DNA of 46,921 nt from an uncultured Lentisphaeria bacterium (GTDB lineage Bacteria; Verrucomicrobiota; Lentisphaeria; Victivallales; Victivallaceae), in the NCBI GenBank assembly GCA_903863035.1, contig CAIPAT010000367.1, forward strand, positions 1 through 46,921, in the 5' to 3' direction. The notes below the pieces were generated by a model. The model searched no databases and had not been told where the DNA came from. It saw only the letters and a program-made list of their open reading frames with translations. Below are positions 27,009-35,251 of this stretch, one piece after another. Numbering within the stretch: the stretch's first letter is position 1; each line of letters starts with the position of its first letter. A program made the translations under genes and the position numbers.

Positions 27009-28754
27009 ATGATTGAATTTAAAGTATCCAGTTTACTGCGACAATATCGCGGACTGATTTTTTTATCGGCAATCACGTCGATCATGTTTTCCAGTTTGGC
27101 TCTGGTATTGCCGAGGCTGCTTCAGATTGCCATAGACCGGGTTTTCCCTAACCGTGACTACAAATTATTTGCTATCATATGTGTGCTCATGTTACTGATT
27201 TACGTTATTCGTTTCATCATGCGGATGATTACCGGTTTCCTGGGTACTTATACCGTTACCAGAGTGCTGCTTGATGTACGGCAGCGGATCTTTAAACATT
27301 TACAGAGCTTATCGCTGCGTTTTTATGAAGAATACCGGACCGGCAAGCTGATTTCAAATGTAATCAGTGATGTGGCGCTTCTGCAAGGTCTGGTAGGTTT
27401 GTGCATTGCTATGGTTGACCAGTTCTTTACGATGGCGCTGGTTACGATAATGCTCTTTCTCCTTGACTGGAAGATGGCGCTGATTGCTATGCTGGCATTG
27501 CCGCTGCATTTTGTGAATTTCTATTATTTCAACGGTTATTTGCGCCAGCAGGCATTATCCCTGCAGGAGAAGATGTCGGAAATCTCCGCTAATTTAGCCG
27601 AGAACATCAACGGAATAAAAGTTGTTAAATCATTTTCCAAGGAACGTTCCGAACGCCGTCAATTTTTTACTTCAATGCGCCCCACGCTGGATATTGCGGT
27701 GAATATTAACAGGACGGGCAATATTTGCCAGGGAACTTATGAAATGCTGGCAGTGATTACTTATCTTATAATTATCGGGATTGGAATCAGCGAAGTCAGT
27801 CCGCCGGATTTTACTATCGGCGAATTTGTGGCATTCTATACTTATGTCGGTTTGCAGATTGGACCGATCGCTGCACTGGCTTCGCAAGTTAATATTCTAT
27901 CTCAAGGCATGGCCGGAGCGGAACGCATCGTTAAACTGCTGCGCGTCATTCCGGAGATTAAGGATGATGACGACGCGATCACTGCCGGCCGCTTTAAGGG
28001 GAATATCAGTTTTGAAAATGTATCATTCAGTTATCGCGATGCTCCGGTAATCCGGAATCTGACGCTGCAAATCAAGCCCGGCGAAAAGATCGCGCTGGTT
28101 GGTCCTTCGGGATGCGGGAAATCAACCGTGAGCAACTTATTGCTGCGTTTCTATGATGTTTGTAACGGATGCATTAAAGTGGACGGCATTGACGTCCGTA
28201 GATATTCGCAGGAATCATACCGGGCTAATATTGGAGTGGTGTTGCAGGAACCTTTCCTGTTCAGTGGTTCACTGCGCGAAAATATTGCTTATTCACGGGC
28301 CGCCGCCAGTGAAGAGGAAGTAATGCGCGCCGCCGAACAGGCCAATGTCGCCGAGTTTGCCAGTAAGCTGGAGAATGGGTATGATACTTTGCTTGGCGAA
28401 AACGGTGCCAGCTTGTCCGGCGGCCAGAAGCAGCGGCTGGCAATTGCCCGTGCTCTTTTGAAAGACCCGGCAATTCTGATCCTGGATGAAGCCACCAGCG
28501 CCCTTGATACGGTTTCGGAAAAGTTGGTGCAGCAGGCGCTTGACACCATGATGAAAGGCCGCACCACCATCATTATCGCACATCGGCTGTCCACCATCCG
28601 CAATGCAGACAAAATAGTGGTACTGTGCGACGGGCGGATCGACCAGTGCGGAACGCATGATGAATTGATGGAGCAAGGCGGCACTTATCTGAAACTCTAT
28701 ACCACACAGCAGAAAACCACCGAAAACGATAATAATACGGTGGAATTAAAATGA
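27009..28754 (+). CDS. ABC exporter, fused permease and ATPase (MsbA-like)
   Basis: 581 residues; a homodimeric half-transporter of the inner membrane. Residues about 15-310 form six transmembrane helices of the type I exporter fold (SITSIMF, RLLQIAIDRVF, the TVTRVLLDVRQRIFKHLQSL coupling region). The ATPase has Walker A GPSGCGKST at about 364-372, Q-loop VVLQEPFLFSGSLRENIAY, signature LSGGQKQRLAIARALL, Walker B ILILDEATSALD and the H-loop AHRLS. Lipid A or lipid flipping is plausible from MsbA similarity, but drug or peptide export cannot be excluded. It stands alone on the + strand and converges with the small gene at 28775 with a 20-bp gap. AAGG lies about 10 bases before the ATG. Confidence 0.9.
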   Translation: MIEFKVSSLLRQYRGLIFLSAITSIMFSSLALVLPRLLQIAIDRVFPNRDYKLFAIICVLMLLIYVIRFIMRMITGFLGTYTVTRVLLDVRQRIFKHLQSLSLRFYEEYRTGKLISNVISDVALLQGLVGLCIAMVDQFFTMALVTIMLFLLDWKMALIAMLALPLHFVNFYYFNGYLRQQALSLQEKMSEISANLAENINGIKVVKSFSKERSERRQFFTSMRPTLDIAVNINRTGNICQGTYEMLAVITYLIIIGIGISEVSPPDFTIGEFVAFYTYVGLQIGPIAALASQVNILSQGMAGAERIVKLLRVIPEIKDDDDAITAGRFKGNISFENVSFSYRDAPVIRNLTLQIKPGEKIALVGPSGCGKSTVSNLLLRFYDVCNGCIKVDGIDVRRYSQESYRANIGVVLQEPFLFSGSLRENIAYSRAAASEEEVMRAAEQANVAEFASKLENGYDTLLGENGASLSGGQKQRLAIARALLKDPAILILDEATSALDTVSEKLVQQALDTMMKGRTTIIIAHRLSTIRNADKIVVLCDGRIDQCGTHDELMEQGGTYLKLYTTQQKTTENDNNTVELK

Positions 28755-28774
28755 TCCAAATTCAATCTTTAAGT

Positions 28775-29233
28775 CTAATTCCAATAGAATTGATCATCAA
28801 ACATGGAAGCGATTTGCTCTTTTTCGGAAATACAGCGCGTTGGGCACTCGCTGCATAACGACAGCTGCCAGTCCCATGCCTTTGCCGCCACCGTAAGTAT
28901 ATTGTCAACAAGAACGTCCCCGATTTGCGGCAGGCAGGCTTCAATCTCTTCATAACCAATCCGCACAATAGAAATTCTGCCGGCCACTTTGTCAAGCACT
29001 TGCTGTTTCATGGTTTGGGAGTAGTGAATACAGAAGCCGGCAAGGACTTTGTCATCCACTCCTTTACGAAGAAGCGCCTTCCGCAGCACAGTTTTATTAC
29101 GGATGAAATTTTCCAGTTCACGGGCAAACTCGAACAAAAACCAATTCAGTTTAGTTTTCTCTTCGTCACTGGCGAAGAAATGGGAAGGCAGGATCAAATT
29201 TCGTCTGGTTTGTTTCTTTATCATTTTACTCAT
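28775..29233 (-). CDS. Hypothetical protein with a C-terminal cysteine cluster
   Basis: 152 residues; I do not recognise a family. It is helical and charged (DEEKTKLNWFLFEFARELENFIR), with no signal peptide. The C-terminal third contains LSLCSECPTRCISEKEQ, three cysteines in C-x2-C-x3-C, which together with an earlier Cys-His (FCIHYS) could bind a metal (inference). ATG 29224 is an alternative start; both lack a strong ribosome binding site. The gene lies between the convergent ABC exporter and a 7-bp tandem array that ends about 30 bp before its start codon. No better-looking frame overlaps it, which favours a real gene. Confidence 0.62.
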   Translation of the reverse strand: MSKMIKKQTRRNLILPSHFFASDEEKTKLNWFLFEFARELENFIRNKTVLRKALLRKGVDDKVLAGFCIHYSQTMKQQVLDKVAGRISIVRIGYEEIEACLPQIGDVLVDNILTVAAKAWDWQLSLCSECPTRCISEKEQIASMFDDQFYWN

Positions 29234-29263
29234 TCACAATTTAAAATTCACAATAACTCTTAG

Positions 29264-29394
29264 CACGTAATTCGTAACACATAACACGTAACACGTAACA
29301 CGTAACACGTAACACGTAACACGTAACACGTAACACGTAACACATAACACATAACACGTAACACGTAACACGTAACACGTAACACGTAACACGT
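29264..29394. repeat. Tandem array of a 7-bp unit (CGTAACA), about 18 copies
   Basis: Near-perfect tandem repeats of CGTAACA (TGTTACG on the other strand). Variants are CATAACA in a few units and CGTAATT at the left edge. The array lies between the stop of the ABC-F gene (29405) and the start of the small hypothetical gene (29233), both on the minus strand. It cannot be a CRISPR array: it has no spacers. A length-variable promoter or upstream tract is possible. Confidence 0.95.
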
Positions 29395-29404
29395 GACCAT
29401 TCAC

Positions 29405-31306
29405 TTAACCAGTTTCTGCGGCATTTTTAATTTTTTCCAGTTCTTCCCAGCGGGCGTATAGTTTTTCCAGCGAGGTCTTGGCTGAATTCAGTTTATCATG
29501 CAGCTCGGCGCTGCGGGATCCATGTTTTTCGAAAAAGTCCGGCGCTGCGAAAAGATTTTCAATGCGGCTTACTTCGCCATCTGCTTCCTGAATTTTTCCT
29601 TCAATCGTTTCCAGCTCCAGTTTTTCACTGAACTTCAGTTTGCGCGACTTATTTGCCGCAACCGGCGTCCCTGATTTTGAGGATGCATTTTTCCCCGTAT
29701 CTTTCTTCTGCGCGGCGGCAGCAGCTCTGCGGCTGAGATAATAGTCGTAGTCGCCGACATTGGAACTGATGCCGCCGCCGTCCTCCAGCGCGATGATGTG
29801 TGAACAAACGCGGTTCAGGAAATAGCGGTCATGGCTGACCACCAGCAAGCAGCCGTTATATGACACCAGTGCCTCTTCCAGCAGTCGCAGGGTGGCCAGA
29901 TCCAGGTCATTGGTGGGTTCGTCCAGGATCAGGAAGTTCCCGCCTTTTTTCAGGATTTTAGCCAGCATCAGCCGTGCTCGTTCGCCGCCGGACAGACGGT
30001 CAATGCGGGTATTGATCCGCTCATCCGAAAACATGAAACGCCGGAGGTAAGTCCATACGCTGACCTTGTCGCTGCCGACAAAAGTGGTCTGATTGCCCTC
30101 GCCGATCTCCTCGAACACCGTATTTTGCGGATTCAGGCTCATTCGGCCTTGATCAACGTAGTTGAATTCGACGGTTTCGGCAATTTCCACTTCGCCGGAA
30201 GTCGGTTGAATTTCGCCGGTAATCAGCTTCAGCAGACTGGTTTTACCGGTGCCGTTGCGTCCGACGATCCCGACCCGCATGCCTTGTTCAAATTCATAAC
30301 TGAAATTGGAAAAAAGCGGTGCGGAATCACCGTAAGCCAGCGTCACGTCTTTCAAAATCACGGTCTTATTGCCCAGGCGGCTGGCGGCGGGGATCAGCAA
30401 GTCAATGTCACGTTCTTTCACCGGCGCTGAAGATGAGGCGATTTCGTCATACCGTTTAACCCGGCCCATATTTCGCTTTAATCTGGCCTTCGGCGAACGT
30501 CTGACCCATTCTACCTCGGACCGCAGGAATGCCTGGCGTTTGGATTCCTGTTCATCTTCGGCGTATTCGCGCTCAGCTTTAGCCTCGATGAAATCGCCGT
30601 AGCTTCCTTCATAGGAATAAAGTTTGCCGTTGCTCAGTTCGATAATCCGGGTGGCAACGCGGTCCAGAAAATAACGGTCATGCGTGACAAAAACGCAGGT
30701 ACCGCGATAAGCCGACAGAAAGTTTTCAATCCAGATCACGGTGTCCGTATCCAGATGGTTGGTAGGTTCGTCCAGCAGCAGAAGATCCGGTTCGCCGACA
30801 ACAGCCCGACCCAGCGCGACCCGGCGTTTTTCGCCGCCGGAAAGCGAAGTGCAGATGCGTTCCCCGTCCGGCAGATTCAATCGTTCCATGACTGTTCGCA
30901 CCTTATGGTCCAGATTCCAGGCATTATGACGGTTGATAATCGCCTCCATTTTTTCATGTCCGACGGAGTGGGCCGGCAGGTTTTCATAACGGGCCAGGAG
31001 TTCCTCGAAATAGACCAAGCCGGATTTAATATTGTCATAAACCGATATTTTTTCGTCAATGGAAAATTCCTGCGGTAGAAACGCCACCCGCAGGTCGCGC
31101 GTAAACGCCAGCGAACCGTCTCCCGGCTGCTCCGTTCCCGCCAGAATCCGCAGCAGAGTGGACTTGCCGCAGCCGTTACGTCCGACCAGGCCCACCCGTT
31201 CGCCTTCATGCACCGACAACGCGGTATTGTCCAGCAGACACTGGCTGCCGATTGACAACTTCAGTCCTTCACCGGAAAAAATTACCTTGATATTATCTGC
31301 AGCCAT
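29405..31306 (-). CDS. uup: ABC-F family ATPase, Uup-like
   Basis: 633 residues from ATG 31306, preceded by AAGGATAAGCTG; an upstream in-frame ATG at 31348 adds a non-homologous leader. There are two tandem ABC ATPase domains without membrane segments: first Walker A GRNGCGKST and signature LSGGEKRRVALGRA with LLLLDEPTNHLD; second GRNGTGKTS and LSGGERARLMLAK with LILDEPTNDLD. The inter-domain linker is basic (SPKARLKRNMGRVKRYDEI). The C-terminal 75 residues form a coiled coil (KLELETIEGKIQEADGEVSRIENLF and on), the Uup-type DNA- or ribosome-binding tail. ABC-F proteins act on ribosomes, and Uup has been linked to ribosome biogenesis and DNA junctions. Family certain; Uup subgroup from the C-terminal tail. 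Confidence 0.9.
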   Translation of the reverse strand: MAADNIKVIFSGEGLKLSIGSQCLLDNTALSVHEGERVGLVGRNGCGKSTLLRILAGTEQPGDGSLAFTRDLRVAFLPQEFSIDEKISVYDNIKSGLVYFEELLARYENLPAHSVGHEKMEAIINRHNAWNLDHKVRTVMERLNLPDGERICTSLSGGEKRRVALGRAVVGEPDLLLLDEPTNHLDTDTVIWIENFLSAYRGTCVFVTHDRYFLDRVATRIIELSNGKLYSYEGSYGDFIEAKAEREYAEDEQESKRQAFLRSEVEWVRRSPKARLKRNMGRVKRYDEIASSSAPVKERDIDLLIPAASRLGNKTVILKDVTLAYGDSAPLFSNFSYEFEQGMRVGIVGRNGTGKTSLLKLITGEIQPTSGEVEIAETVEFNYVDQGRMSLNPQNTVFEEIGEGNQTTFVGSDKVSVWTYLRRFMFSDERINTRIDRLSGGERARLMLAKILKKGGNFLILDEPTNDLDLATLRLLEEALVSYNGCLLVVSHDRYFLNRVCSHIIALEDGGGISSNVGDYDYYLSRRAAAAAQKKDTGKNASSKSGTPVAANKSRKLKFSEKLELETIEGKIQEADGEVSRIENLFAAPDFFEKHGSRSAELHDKLNSAKTSLEKLYARWEELEKIKNAAETG

Positions 31307-31436
31307 CAGCTTATCCTTTAATATTAAATGAAACAACACAAACGGCATAATTTACTGATTTTTTCATTCAAAACAAGTCTGGCGCCGTAAATATCATTAT
31401 TAAGGTTAGTTCTCCAGGCGCCTTATACGTAATAAC

Positions 31437-31466
31437 TTGATTTTTTCGCTCTCCGGGTTCTATTAA
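31437..31466 (+). promoter_or_regulatory. Probable promoter of the SMI1/KNR4-type gene
   Basis: TTGATT at 31437-31442 and TATTAA at 31461-31466 with an 18-base spacer, 24 bp before ATG 31491. Confidence 0.4.
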
Positions 31467-31490
31467 GGAATTGACAACGGAGCACGATTT

Positions 31491-32231
31491 ATGCAGAAGC
31501 GGATTATCTGGATATTGTTTTTTTGTATTGCGGCTATTTCCGCATTTATAATAATACTGACGTTTCCTTACGGGGTAAAGAAATATCTTTACCCTTCAGC
31601 GCCGCCGATGCCGGCAGCAGTAGCAACGCCGATGGAGCAGCTGCTGAAAGAACTGGAGATTGAAATGCGGGCTAAATCACCGGAAGTGCTGAAAAGCTTT
31701 CTGCCCGGATTGCATGATTTCGAAATTGACCGGATAGAACAGGAAGCAGGAATAAAACTTCCGCCTGATATCCGCAAACTTTACAAGTGGCACAACGGCC
31801 AGCGCAGTGCCGGTATCGCCGGTCCGATACCAGGCAATCGATTCATTTCGCTGCAAGAGGCGGTCGCGGAAAAAAATAATCTATGGCGGAAGAATCATGA
31901 CCAGAACCGGGCACGGAGAGCTTTTCTCAATTCTTTTATAAAACACCGTAAAACGTGGCTGCCGATATTTGAAGATATTTCCGGAGACGGATATTTCTAC
32001 GATATGGCGAAACGCGAAGCGCAAGGCGGCGTTTTTTTCTGTGCCTCCGAGACCAATACGTATGTGTTTTTCCCTTCAATCAGGAATCTGCTGGCCGGTG
32101 TCTTGAAGTGCTACAAAAGTAATATTTTTAAAACTGCTACATACGGGAATAAAAACACTCTGGAAGACGAATATTACCAGAGTCGTACGATATGGCTGGA
32201 ATTCGGATCCGCCAACAACCAGAAACTATAG
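31491..32231 (+). CDS. Membrane-anchored SMI1/KNR4 (SUKH) family protein
   Basis: 246 residues; CGGAG precedes ATG 31491. An N-terminal transmembrane anchor (IIWILFFCIAAISAFIIILTF) is followed by a linker rich in Ala and Pro and then the SUKH fold. The diagnostic segment EIDRIEQEAGIKLPPDIRKLYKWHNGQ is followed by PGNRFISLQEAV, then WLPIFEDISGDGYFYD and FFPSIRNLLAGVLKCY. SUKH proteins include polymorphic-toxin immunity proteins and peptidoglycan or cell-wall-related regulators. No toxin gene is adjacent, so an immunity role is unproven. An 8-bp perfect inverted repeat, GGGTAAAG...CTTTACCC, lies within the coding sequence at 31574-31595. Confidence 0.82.
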   Translation: MQKRIIWILFFCIAAISAFIIILTFPYGVKKYLYPSAPPMPAAVATPMEQLLKELEIEMRAKSPEVLKSFLPGLHDFEIDRIEQEAGIKLPPDIRKLYKWHNGQRSAGIAGPIPGNRFISLQEAVAEKNNLWRKNHDQNRARRAFLNSFIKHRKTWLPIFEDISGDGYFYDMAKREAQGGVFFCASETNTYVFFPSIRNLLAGVLKCYKSNIFKTATYGNKNTLEDEYYQSRTIWLEFGSANNQKL

Positions 32232-32265
32232 CCGATTTTCGCAAGATAACCAGCTATAGTTTTCT
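32221..32265. terminator. Long hairpin overlapping a stop codon, between convergent genes
   Basis: AGAAACTATAGC (32221-32232) pairs with GCTATAGTTTTCT (32253-32265) with one bulged T and a 20-base loop. The TAG stop of the upstream gene (32229-32231) lies in the stem. It is probably a bidirectional terminator with the gene ending at 32325, although the T tract is short. Confidence 0.5.
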
Positions 32266-32324
32266 GTAAGTAACATGTCTGACTCGTTTATTAATGCAAT
32301 AACACTGCCGCTTGCGACACCGTT

Positions 32325-34022
32325 TTATACTACGGCAGAGGAACGATTGGCTGAGCAGGACTCCCTCGTGATGGGCGAAACTTTATATTCACTTATACCT
32401 GTTGAATGGAAAATCTGTGACAACTCTTCAAAGGCCTGATCGGTTTCCTGGTCTATTTCCAGATTATTTAGCTTGAGCCGATAATCAATCAAGGCTCGCA
32501 AAAACAGGATTCTCCACCGCCAGGACTTTTGTCCCCATTCTGGTATTTGACTATCAATGGAGATACAGATATCGCAGGCAATTTTGGGATCCGCCTGATA
32601 GACTTTGCGTCCTAGAAGCCCCGGTCTGGATTTTATGGGCTTTAACCCCGCCGCCACATATTCAGGGTATTTATTGACAATGGCGGCATAATTGAAGTCG
32701 GTCACATGATTCAGTTCAAGTATTTCAATTGCTTCCATGAGCCGTTTGGAATCAGCATAACCGAACTCGAAATTGCAGTATTCCATGACTGTTTCGTCTA
32801 TTTCATTATTGCCGTTCCAATAAAAACCGGCATAAAGGATTTTATTAAAATCTTCATAAATACCCTCCGAATAGGGCATTCCACCGCCTGAAAGATGGGC
32901 GATTTGTCCCCACAAGCGCCGGAAACGGTTCGGCAATGGATTAGCGCCGAGTCCGCCCCACGGATGCATTCCCCACATGCTGATTTCCGGAAAATTCAGC
33001 AACGGACGATTGCCCGGCACCCCATGTTCCCTAGGGAAACTGGGAAAGTCATTATGCGAATCAGCCATGATAGCATCAATCCATCCACCTTCACCGTCAG
33101 CCATTCTTTGAGCTAACCCTTCCCACTCTTTCTCCCCTTTGTAATCAAACAGCCATGTAAAATAAATAAGCTTGCCATCCGGAAAATAGGAACGGAACAG
33201 TTCTGCCACTTTTTTGCCGGTATTAAACATCCCGTTGCAGCCCCAGGGGAAGCACTTTGAGCAGGCACAGCCGCCCTGGTCATACGACCCCAGGAACATT
33301 CCGTCCACATTGAGATCTTTAAACCAGTTAATCGTGTCTGTGTGATTCTTCAAAATCAGCGCCATGCCTTCGGGAGTCGAGGGGCAAACCTCACAATAAT
33401 AGAAGCTGCGCCCGGGGAATGTGGCGACAAGGTGCTTCGGAGTACTGGCATAGCCCTCATTGGTCAACCCGCCCAAAATGGTTTTCAGCCCGACCGTGGA
33501 ACCCGAACTGTACAGTTTCTTAGCGCGTTCGACAAATTTGATAATAGCCGGATCATCAGGTCCGTTAAAGTGGTGTTTATCCACCCACATCAACAGGCGA
33601 TTATAACCCCACAAAGCTAAATCCTCCATATACTCGGATATTTCCTCAAGCGGTGCCACATGATAATAGTTGTGAAAATGCGAAGCCAGATAAATCACGC
33701 GTTCCGGCTTTTGGGGACTGGTAAAACCCCGCCATAAACCAAACTGAAAATTGCCGTTAGCGAAACTGGCAGTATGCAACATTTTTCCAACTCCATAGAG
33801 GATAGCGCTTGAACCGCCCCCTTTGATTTGGACTGAACCGTCCGGTAAATCTGCAATGCTGAATCCCTCTTCCGGATAGTTCAGATCCAATTCCCAAACT
33901 AAATCAGCATGAGCAGTTGTCAGTTCAAATTCCGGACAATTACGTCTGGCTAAATGACGGTTCAGTATCTTAAATGTCCGTTCTAAAATTAAATCATTTT
34001 CGCATTTGATGAATAATTTCAT
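32325..34022 (-). CDS. GH20-like/uncharacterised TIM-barrel glycosidase, cytosolic
   Basis: 565 residues from ATG 34022 (AAGAGAT upstream); an in-frame ATG at 34049 is less likely. No signal peptide. Residues 1-90 resemble the small alpha/beta domain that precedes GH20, GH67 and GH84-type barrels (SVQIKGGGSSAILYGVGKML). The barrel follows (EYMEDLALWGYNRLLMWVD, NVDGMFLGSYDQGGCACSKCFPWGC, IDAIMADSHND). The CACSKC segment is a local Cys cluster of unknown meaning. A helical domain closes the protein. Catalytic residues cannot be assigned with confidence. It is the last gene of the minus-strand pilin-headed cluster, 84 bp after the URO-D-like gene. Confidence 0.65.
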   Translation of the reverse strand: MKLFIKCENDLILERTFKILNRHLARRNCPEFELTTAHADLVWELDLNYPEEGFSIADLPDGSVQIKGGGSSAILYGVGKMLHTASFANGNFQFGLWRGFTSPQKPERVIYLASHFHNYYHVAPLEEISEYMEDLALWGYNRLLMWVDKHHFNGPDDPAIIKFVERAKKLYSSGSTVGLKTILGGLTNEGYASTPKHLVATFPGRSFYYCEVCPSTPEGMALILKNHTDTINWFKDLNVDGMFLGSYDQGGCACSKCFPWGCNGMFNTGKKVAELFRSYFPDGKLIYFTWLFDYKGEKEWEGLAQRMADGEGGWIDAIMADSHNDFPSFPREHGVPGNRPLLNFPEISMWGMHPWGGLGANPLPNRFRRLWGQIAHLSGGGMPYSEGIYEDFNKILYAGFYWNGNNEIDETVMEYCNFEFGYADSKRLMEAIEILELNHVTDFNYAAIVNKYPEYVAAGLKPIKSRPGLLGRKVYQADPKIACDICISIDSQIPEWGQKSWRWRILFLRALIDYRLKLNNLEIDQETDQAFEELSQIFHSTGISEYKVSPITRESCSANRSSAVV

Positions 34023-34105
34023 ATTTATCTCTTCTTTTGTGGTTAACAACTCAACGCCTTATTCACTGATTTTCCATTTTATATAATCAAACTTTAAGGT
34101 TCATT

Positions 34106-35197
34106 TTAAGACTCGGTACCTATTTGCTCTAGTTCCCTGAGTGTCCTGGCTGCTGATTCCTGATCGGGGCAATAAATACGCAGAAATACTTGTGAACGAT
34201 CTATTTTATTCAGCAATTCACGCACATGTTCAGGGGAGCAATAAATATACGGGCTTTTCCCAGCATCCTGAATTTTTCTAAAAAGATCAATCCAGTTCAA
34301 TGCGTCCCCAAAATGGGGATTACCCATTTTCTGCCCAGGCTGCCACTGGATGATTTTGAGTTTTTCAATTGCGAGCAGATGATCCAGATGCCTGAATTGT
34401 TCTTCGCCATCAAGATGGTAGATCCCGTGGTCGACCATTGAGTACGTCGATTCCAGGCCTTCAACAACAAATTCCCTGAACATGTCAGAAGAAATCATGA
34501 CGCTGAAATCGCATTGTTCTGTTATGATGCGTCCCGGTCCCCAGACTCCCATATAATCAATGGACAGATTGCCTGCCATGTCATATAATACCTTAAGAGT
34601 CTCCTTACCCCAGCATGAGATTTTATCCCTTATCATTTTCAATTCGTCAGGATTTTCGAGCATGGCGAGCAAGAGTTTTTCACTGCCGAGCAATTGGGCC
34701 ATTGTATCGATTGCGGCCTCTATGCAATTGATCGGAGTCACAAGGTATTTGCCTTCGGACCTCAGGAGCGAGCGTCTCATCATTTCACAGTTGAGTTGCC
34801 ACCAACGGTTATTCTGGTCGAATTGAATCTTCATCAGTTCATCCACACTGTCAAAACAAGGTTCGTACCATACGGTGTTCTCGGCGAAGATTGGTTCGCA
34901 TCCCAAATAAGTCGTACAGAACATCGGACCGAAGTAGACAGAATGCGTCGGAAAGGATTCCCCTCCCCAGAATGTACGCTCAAGACTGTAGTCAAGATTA
35001 TTGAATACAGTGTTAAAATCGCAGTATTTTTCCGGGACATTCGGCAAATATTTTGAACGTCGTAGATTCGCAGGCTCCGACAATGGAGCGGTCACTCCTG
35101 CTAATACCCGATCCACCTTTTTGCCCTCCCACCAAGCGGTCATCCGCTGGCTCGTTTCTTTCCAGTCTGGCTTATACATGCTCATATTCTCATTCAT
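34106..35197 (-). CDS. Uroporphyrinogen decarboxylase (URO-D) superfamily protein, methyltransferase-like
   Basis: 363 residues. The start is preceded by AAGGACGAAC. The fold is a TIM barrel of the URO-D/MtaA/CmuA superfamily, recognised from the N-terminal region RMTAWWEGKKVDRVLAGV, the middle IDYMGVWGPGRIITEQCDFSVMISSDMFREFV, and GIYHLDGEEQFRHLDHLLAIEKLKIIQWQPG, which carries the characteristic His. It is not a haem-pathway enzyme by context: it sits inside a carbohydrate operon. Related proteins are cobamide-dependent methyltransferases, so demethylation of a methylated sugar or aromatic is one guess. No corrinoid protein gene is adjacent, which weakens that. Family moderately sure, function open. 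Confidence 0.72.
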   Translation of the reverse strand: MNENMSMYKPDWKETSQRMTAWWEGKKVDRVLAGVTAPLSEPANLRRSKYLPNVPEKYCDFNTVFNNLDYSLERTFWGGESFPTHSVYFGPMFCTTYLGCEPIFAENTVWYEPCFDSVDELMKIQFDQNNRWWQLNCEMMRRSLLRSEGKYLVTPINCIEAAIDTMAQLLGSEKLLLAMLENPDELKMIRDKISCWGKETLKVLYDMAGNLSIDYMGVWGPGRIITEQCDFSVMISSDMFREFVVEGLESTYSMVDHGIYHLDGEEQFRHLDHLLAIEKLKIIQWQPGQKMGNPHFGDALNWIDLFRKIQDAGKSPYIYCSPEHVRELLNKIDRSQVFLRIYCPDQESAARTLRELEQIGTES

Positions 35198-35251
35198 AGC
35201 GTTCGTCCTTAAACATTTTATTTTTCGCTAATTTCACAATGTACCCATTGC

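Noticed and set aside
28289..28684. 131-codon minus-strand frame within the ABC exporter gene
   Set aside because: It is antisense to the conserved ATPase motifs and shows no domain; such frames are common opposite GC-richer coding sequence.
29264..29394. Possible CRISPR array
   Set aside because: The 7-bp units are contiguous with no spacers, and there are no cas genes.
31379..31430. Regulatory hairpin made by two GGCGCC sites
   Set aside because: GGCGCC is its own reverse complement, so the pairing is trivial, and the flanking bases do not extend it.
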